Program-made: the position numbers and the translations under genes | In this document: one piece after another, positions 7,126 through 8,997 of the stretch | How positions within the stretch are numbered: position 1 is the stretch's first letter | Layout of the letters: each line of letters opens with the position of its first letter | Origin: Gammaproteobacteria bacterium | GTDB lineage: Bacteria; Pseudomonadota; Gammaproteobacteria; Pseudomonadales; JAUIKI01 | Length of the DNA stretch: 8,997 bases | Direction: 5' to 3' | NCBI GenBank assembly: GCA_030430875.1 | Contig: JAUIKI010000039.1 | Coordinates: 1-8,997, forward strand | Notes under the pieces: generated by a model | Databases searched by the model: none | What the model saw: the letters and a program-made list of their open reading frames with translations, nothing else | What the model was told of the DNA's origin: nothing

Positions 7126-8259
7126 TTAATCCGCCTGACGACGTAAAAAAGCTGGGATATCTAGATAATCAAGATCTGTTTGCATGCCAACTGCTGATCC
7201 TTTGTTTGCACCATGACGAGTAACAGCCGGTCGATCAAGCTGCTTATAGTCAATGCTACCATCAGAATTCTTATTTTCTACTACTTTCATTGCAGGTTTT
7301 TCGCGCCCACCAAGACCTGTTGCCACAACGGTCACGCGCAATGCATCTTTCATATCTTCATCGATGACAGTACCAACAACAACCGTTGCTTCATCTGATG
7401 CAAATGCTTTTACTGTGTCACCAACTGTTGCAAACTCACCAAGTGTCAATTCAGGACCTGCGGTGATGTTCACCAACAATCCTTGCGCATTTTCCACAAC
7501 ACGATCTTCAAGTAATGGACTATTAACAGCTGCTTGTGCTGCTTCACGCGCTCGATTTTCGCCTTTGGCAATCGCTGTTCCCATCATTGCCATACCCATT
7601 TCTGACATGACGGTTCGCACATCTGCAAAATCCACGTTAATCATACCTGGACGAATAATTAAATCAGCAATTCCCTGCACAGCACCCAACAAAACATCAT
7701 TTGCCGTACCAAATGCTTGCAACAAACTAGTATTTTGTCCCATCACAGACATCAGCTTTTCATTAGGAATGGTAATCAACGAGTCAACATGCTCCACAAG
7801 CTCTTTGATTCCTTTATTCGCCACAGCTAAACGTTTCGCTCCTTCAAAAGGAAATGGTTTAGTAACAACTGCAACCGTTAAAATTCCTAATTCTTTTGCA
7901 ACTTGGGCAACAACTGGTGCACCACCGGTACCTGTTCCACCACCCATACCTGCAGTGATGAAAACCATATCAGCTCCAGATAATGTTTGAGCAATAAACT
8001 CACGATCTTCATTTGCTGCTTGACGACCTATTTCAGGATTTGCACCAGCACCAAGTCCTCGAGTTACATCACCGCCTAGTTGCAAAATTGTTGCATCTTT
8101 TACTGTAGCAAGAGCTTGCGCATCCGTATTTGCAACAATAAATTCCACACCATCTACTTTCTTTTCTAACATGTGCCTAACTGCATTACCTCCACCACCG
8201 CCAATTCCGATGACTTTAATAACAGCACTATCTGGCACGTAATCAACAAGTTCAAACAT
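7126..8259 (-). CDS. ftsZ: Cell division protein FtsZ
   Basis: FtsZ is the tubulin-like GTPase that polymerises into the division ring at midcell. The 377 residues (E. coli 383) contain the glycine-rich nucleotide loop IGIGGGGGNAV (17-27), the signature GGGTGTGGAP (106-115) and the T7 synergy loop NVDFAD (208-213), which completes the GTPase site of the next subunit. A short variable linker (about 321-360) leads to the C-terminal peptide DYLDIPAFLRRQAD (364-377), nearly identical to the E. coli tail that binds FtsA and ZipA. The start at 8259 is fixed by AAGGAG seven bases upstream. It follows ftsA by 26 bp and is probably cotranscribed with it. It ends in a strong terminator. The stretch between stop and terminator is complementary to the gene's own ribosome binding site, which may regulate it. 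Confidence 0.99.
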   Translation of the reverse strand: MFELVDYVPDSAVIKVIGIGGGGGNAVRHMLEKKVDGVEFIVANTDAQALATVKDATILQLGGDVTRGLGAGANPEIGRQAANEDREFIAQTLSGADMVFITAGMGGGTGTGGAPVVAQVAKELGILTVAVVTKPFPFEGAKRLAVANKGIKELVEHVDSLITIPNEKLMSVMGQNTSLLQAFGTANDVLLGAVQGIADLIIRPGMINVDFADVRTVMSEMGMAMMGTAIAKGENRAREAAQAAVNSPLLEDRVVENAQGLLVNITAGPELTLGEFATVGDTVKAFASDEATVVVGTVIDEDMKDALRVTVVATGLGGREKPAMKVVENKNSDGSIDYKQLDRPAVTRHGANKGSAVGMQTDLDYLDIPAFLRRQAD

Positions 8260-8277
8260 ATATCTTCTCCTTTTAGT
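8259..8277 (-). promoter_or_regulatory. ftsZ ribosome binding site, mirrored in the ftsZ 3' UTR
   Basis: The leader ACTAAAAGGAGAAGATATA runs into the ATG (sharing its A at 8259). AAGGAG occupies 8272-8267, seven bases before the start, an efficient site. All 19 bases have a complement, with one bulged base, at 7118-7099 in the same transcript. Confidence 0.8.
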
Positions 8278-8285
8278 TTAAAAAA

Positions 8286-8996
8286 TTAAAAATTACCTTG
8301 AAACCAATTCTTCACTCGTCCAAACACACTCGTTACACCTCCTTTATTACCCGCAACCAAAACTTTATCACCTTGCATTTGTTTCATACCATAAACCAAC
8401 AACCCAACACCCGTTGCATAAATTGGATTACGAACCACATCAGCAAGTCCGCTCATCGCCTGAGGCTCACCAAGCCTTACTGGCATATGAAAAATCTCTT
8501 CTGCTAACTCAACAACCCCTTGCATTTTTGATGATCCACCGGTCAAAACAATACCAGCTGCAATTAAATCTTCTAAACCACTACGTCGTAGTTCTGCTTG
8601 GACTAATGTAAACAGCTCATCGTATCTTGGCTCAATGACTTCCGCTAACGCCTGACGTGATAGTTTTTTTGGTGTTCTATCAGCAACACTCGGCACTTGG
8701 ATAGTCTCATGTGCTGCTGCTAACTGTGTTAAACCACACCCATATTTAATTTTAATTTCTTCCGCATATTGAGTTGGTGTTCGCAATGCCATAGCAATGT
8801 CATTAGTAACCTGGTCACCAGCAATAGGAATCACAGCGGTATGTCGGATAGAACCTTCTGTAAAAATTGCAATATCTGTTGTGCCACCACCAACATCAAC
8901 CAAGCAAACACCTAATTCTTTTTCATCATCAGTTAACACGGCATAACTTGACGCTAATTGTTCAAGAATAATATCATCCACTTGAAGACCACAACG
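8286..8996 (-). CDS. ftsA: Cell division protein FtsA, C-terminal part (partial at window end)
   Basis: FtsA is the actin-like ATPase that tethers FtsZ polymers to the inner membrane and recruits later division proteins. The frame stays open to the window edge, giving 236 residues; the GTG at 8981 is internal, since RCGLQ upstream continues the family sequence. Visible residues 34-41 (DVGGGTTD) are the phosphate 2 motif and LTGGSS (151-156) the adenosine motif of the actin/Hsp70 fold. AEVIEPRYDEL between them is typical of FtsA. The last residues (VFGRVKNWFQGNF) form the amphipathic membrane-targeting helix expected at the C-terminus. The N-terminal part, including domain 1C, is outside the window. 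It lies 26 bp upstream of ftsZ, as in the gammaproteobacterial dcw cluster. Confidence 0.97.
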   Translation of the reverse strand, partial: RCGLQVDDIILEQLASSYAVLTDDEKELGVCLVDVGGGTTDIAIFTEGSIRHTAVIPIAGDQVTNDIAMALRTPTQYAEEIKIKYGCGLTQLAAAHETIQVPSVADRTPKKLSRQALAEVIEPRYDELFTLVQAELRRSGLEDLIAAGIVLTGGSSKMQGVVELAEEIFHMPVRLGEPQAMSGLADVVRNPIYATGVGLLVYGMKQMQGDKVLVAGNKGGVTSVFGRVKNWFQGNF

Positions 8997-8997
8997 C

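Noticed and set aside
7099..7146. Ribosome-site-like AAAAGGAGA on the + strand as the start of a gene antisense to ftsZ
   Set aside because: The nearest candidate start codons (ATT 7120, TTG 7121) meet stop codons within nine codons. The sequence is better explained as the complement of the ftsZ leader.
7253..7990. Long + strand open frame of 245 codons opposite ftsZ
   Set aside because: It is the antisense shadow of ftsZ. It is Ser/Thr/Pro/Ala-rich as mirrored coding frames often are, has no ribosome site and no family resemblance.

Overview
The window comes from the chromosome of a low-GC gammaproteobacterium (roughly 40% G+C by eye). Every recognisable protein is of gammaproteobacterial type: a FadB/FadA beta-oxidation pair, an E. 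coli-like topoisomerase I with three zinc ribbons, and the ftsA-ftsZ-lpxC end of the division/cell-wall (dcw) cluster. LpxC shows a lipid A-bearing Gram-negative, and FadBA shows a cell able to degrade long-chain fatty acids. I cannot name the genus from the sequence alone.

Layout. The left half reads on the + strand: the C-terminal two thirds of fadB (3-1451, cut by the window edge), fadA (1477-2652) and topA (2890-5523). A 237-bp gap before topA holds a perfect 13-bp hairpin, a second inverted repeat and a possible topA promoter. Next comes a small + strand gene (5664-5873) for an exported peptide with six cysteines, which I do not recognise. The right half reads on the - strand: ftsA (cut by the window edge, 8996-8286), ftsZ (8259-7126) and lpxC (6932-6015). 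The two halves converge on a 141-bp gap (5874-6014) in which I see no convincing terminator. No gene-free stretch exceeds 300 bp. I found no tRNA, rRNA, insertion sequence, CRISPR array or phage gene.

How the genes work together. FadB and FadA form the multienzyme fatty-acid oxidation complex and are translated from one message with a 25-bp gap. FtsA and FtsZ form the core of the division ring, with FtsA docking the C-terminal tail of FtsZ at the membrane. LpxC commits UDP-GlcNAc derivatives to lipid A. A canonical intrinsic terminator (7069-7099, - strand) ends the ftsZ message, and an extended -10 promoter (6975-7004, - strand) appears to restart transcription for lpxC.

Most unusual observation. 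The 20 bases between the ftsZ stop region and its terminator are complementary, with a single one-base bulge, to the 19-base ftsZ leader that holds its Shine-Dalgarno sequence. The ftsZ mRNA 3' end, or a short RNA released from it, could therefore mask the ftsZ ribosome binding site. That would resemble DicF, which represses ftsZ in E. coli, but with the RNA encoded by ftsZ itself. The second most interesting item is the small cysteine-rich exported peptide.
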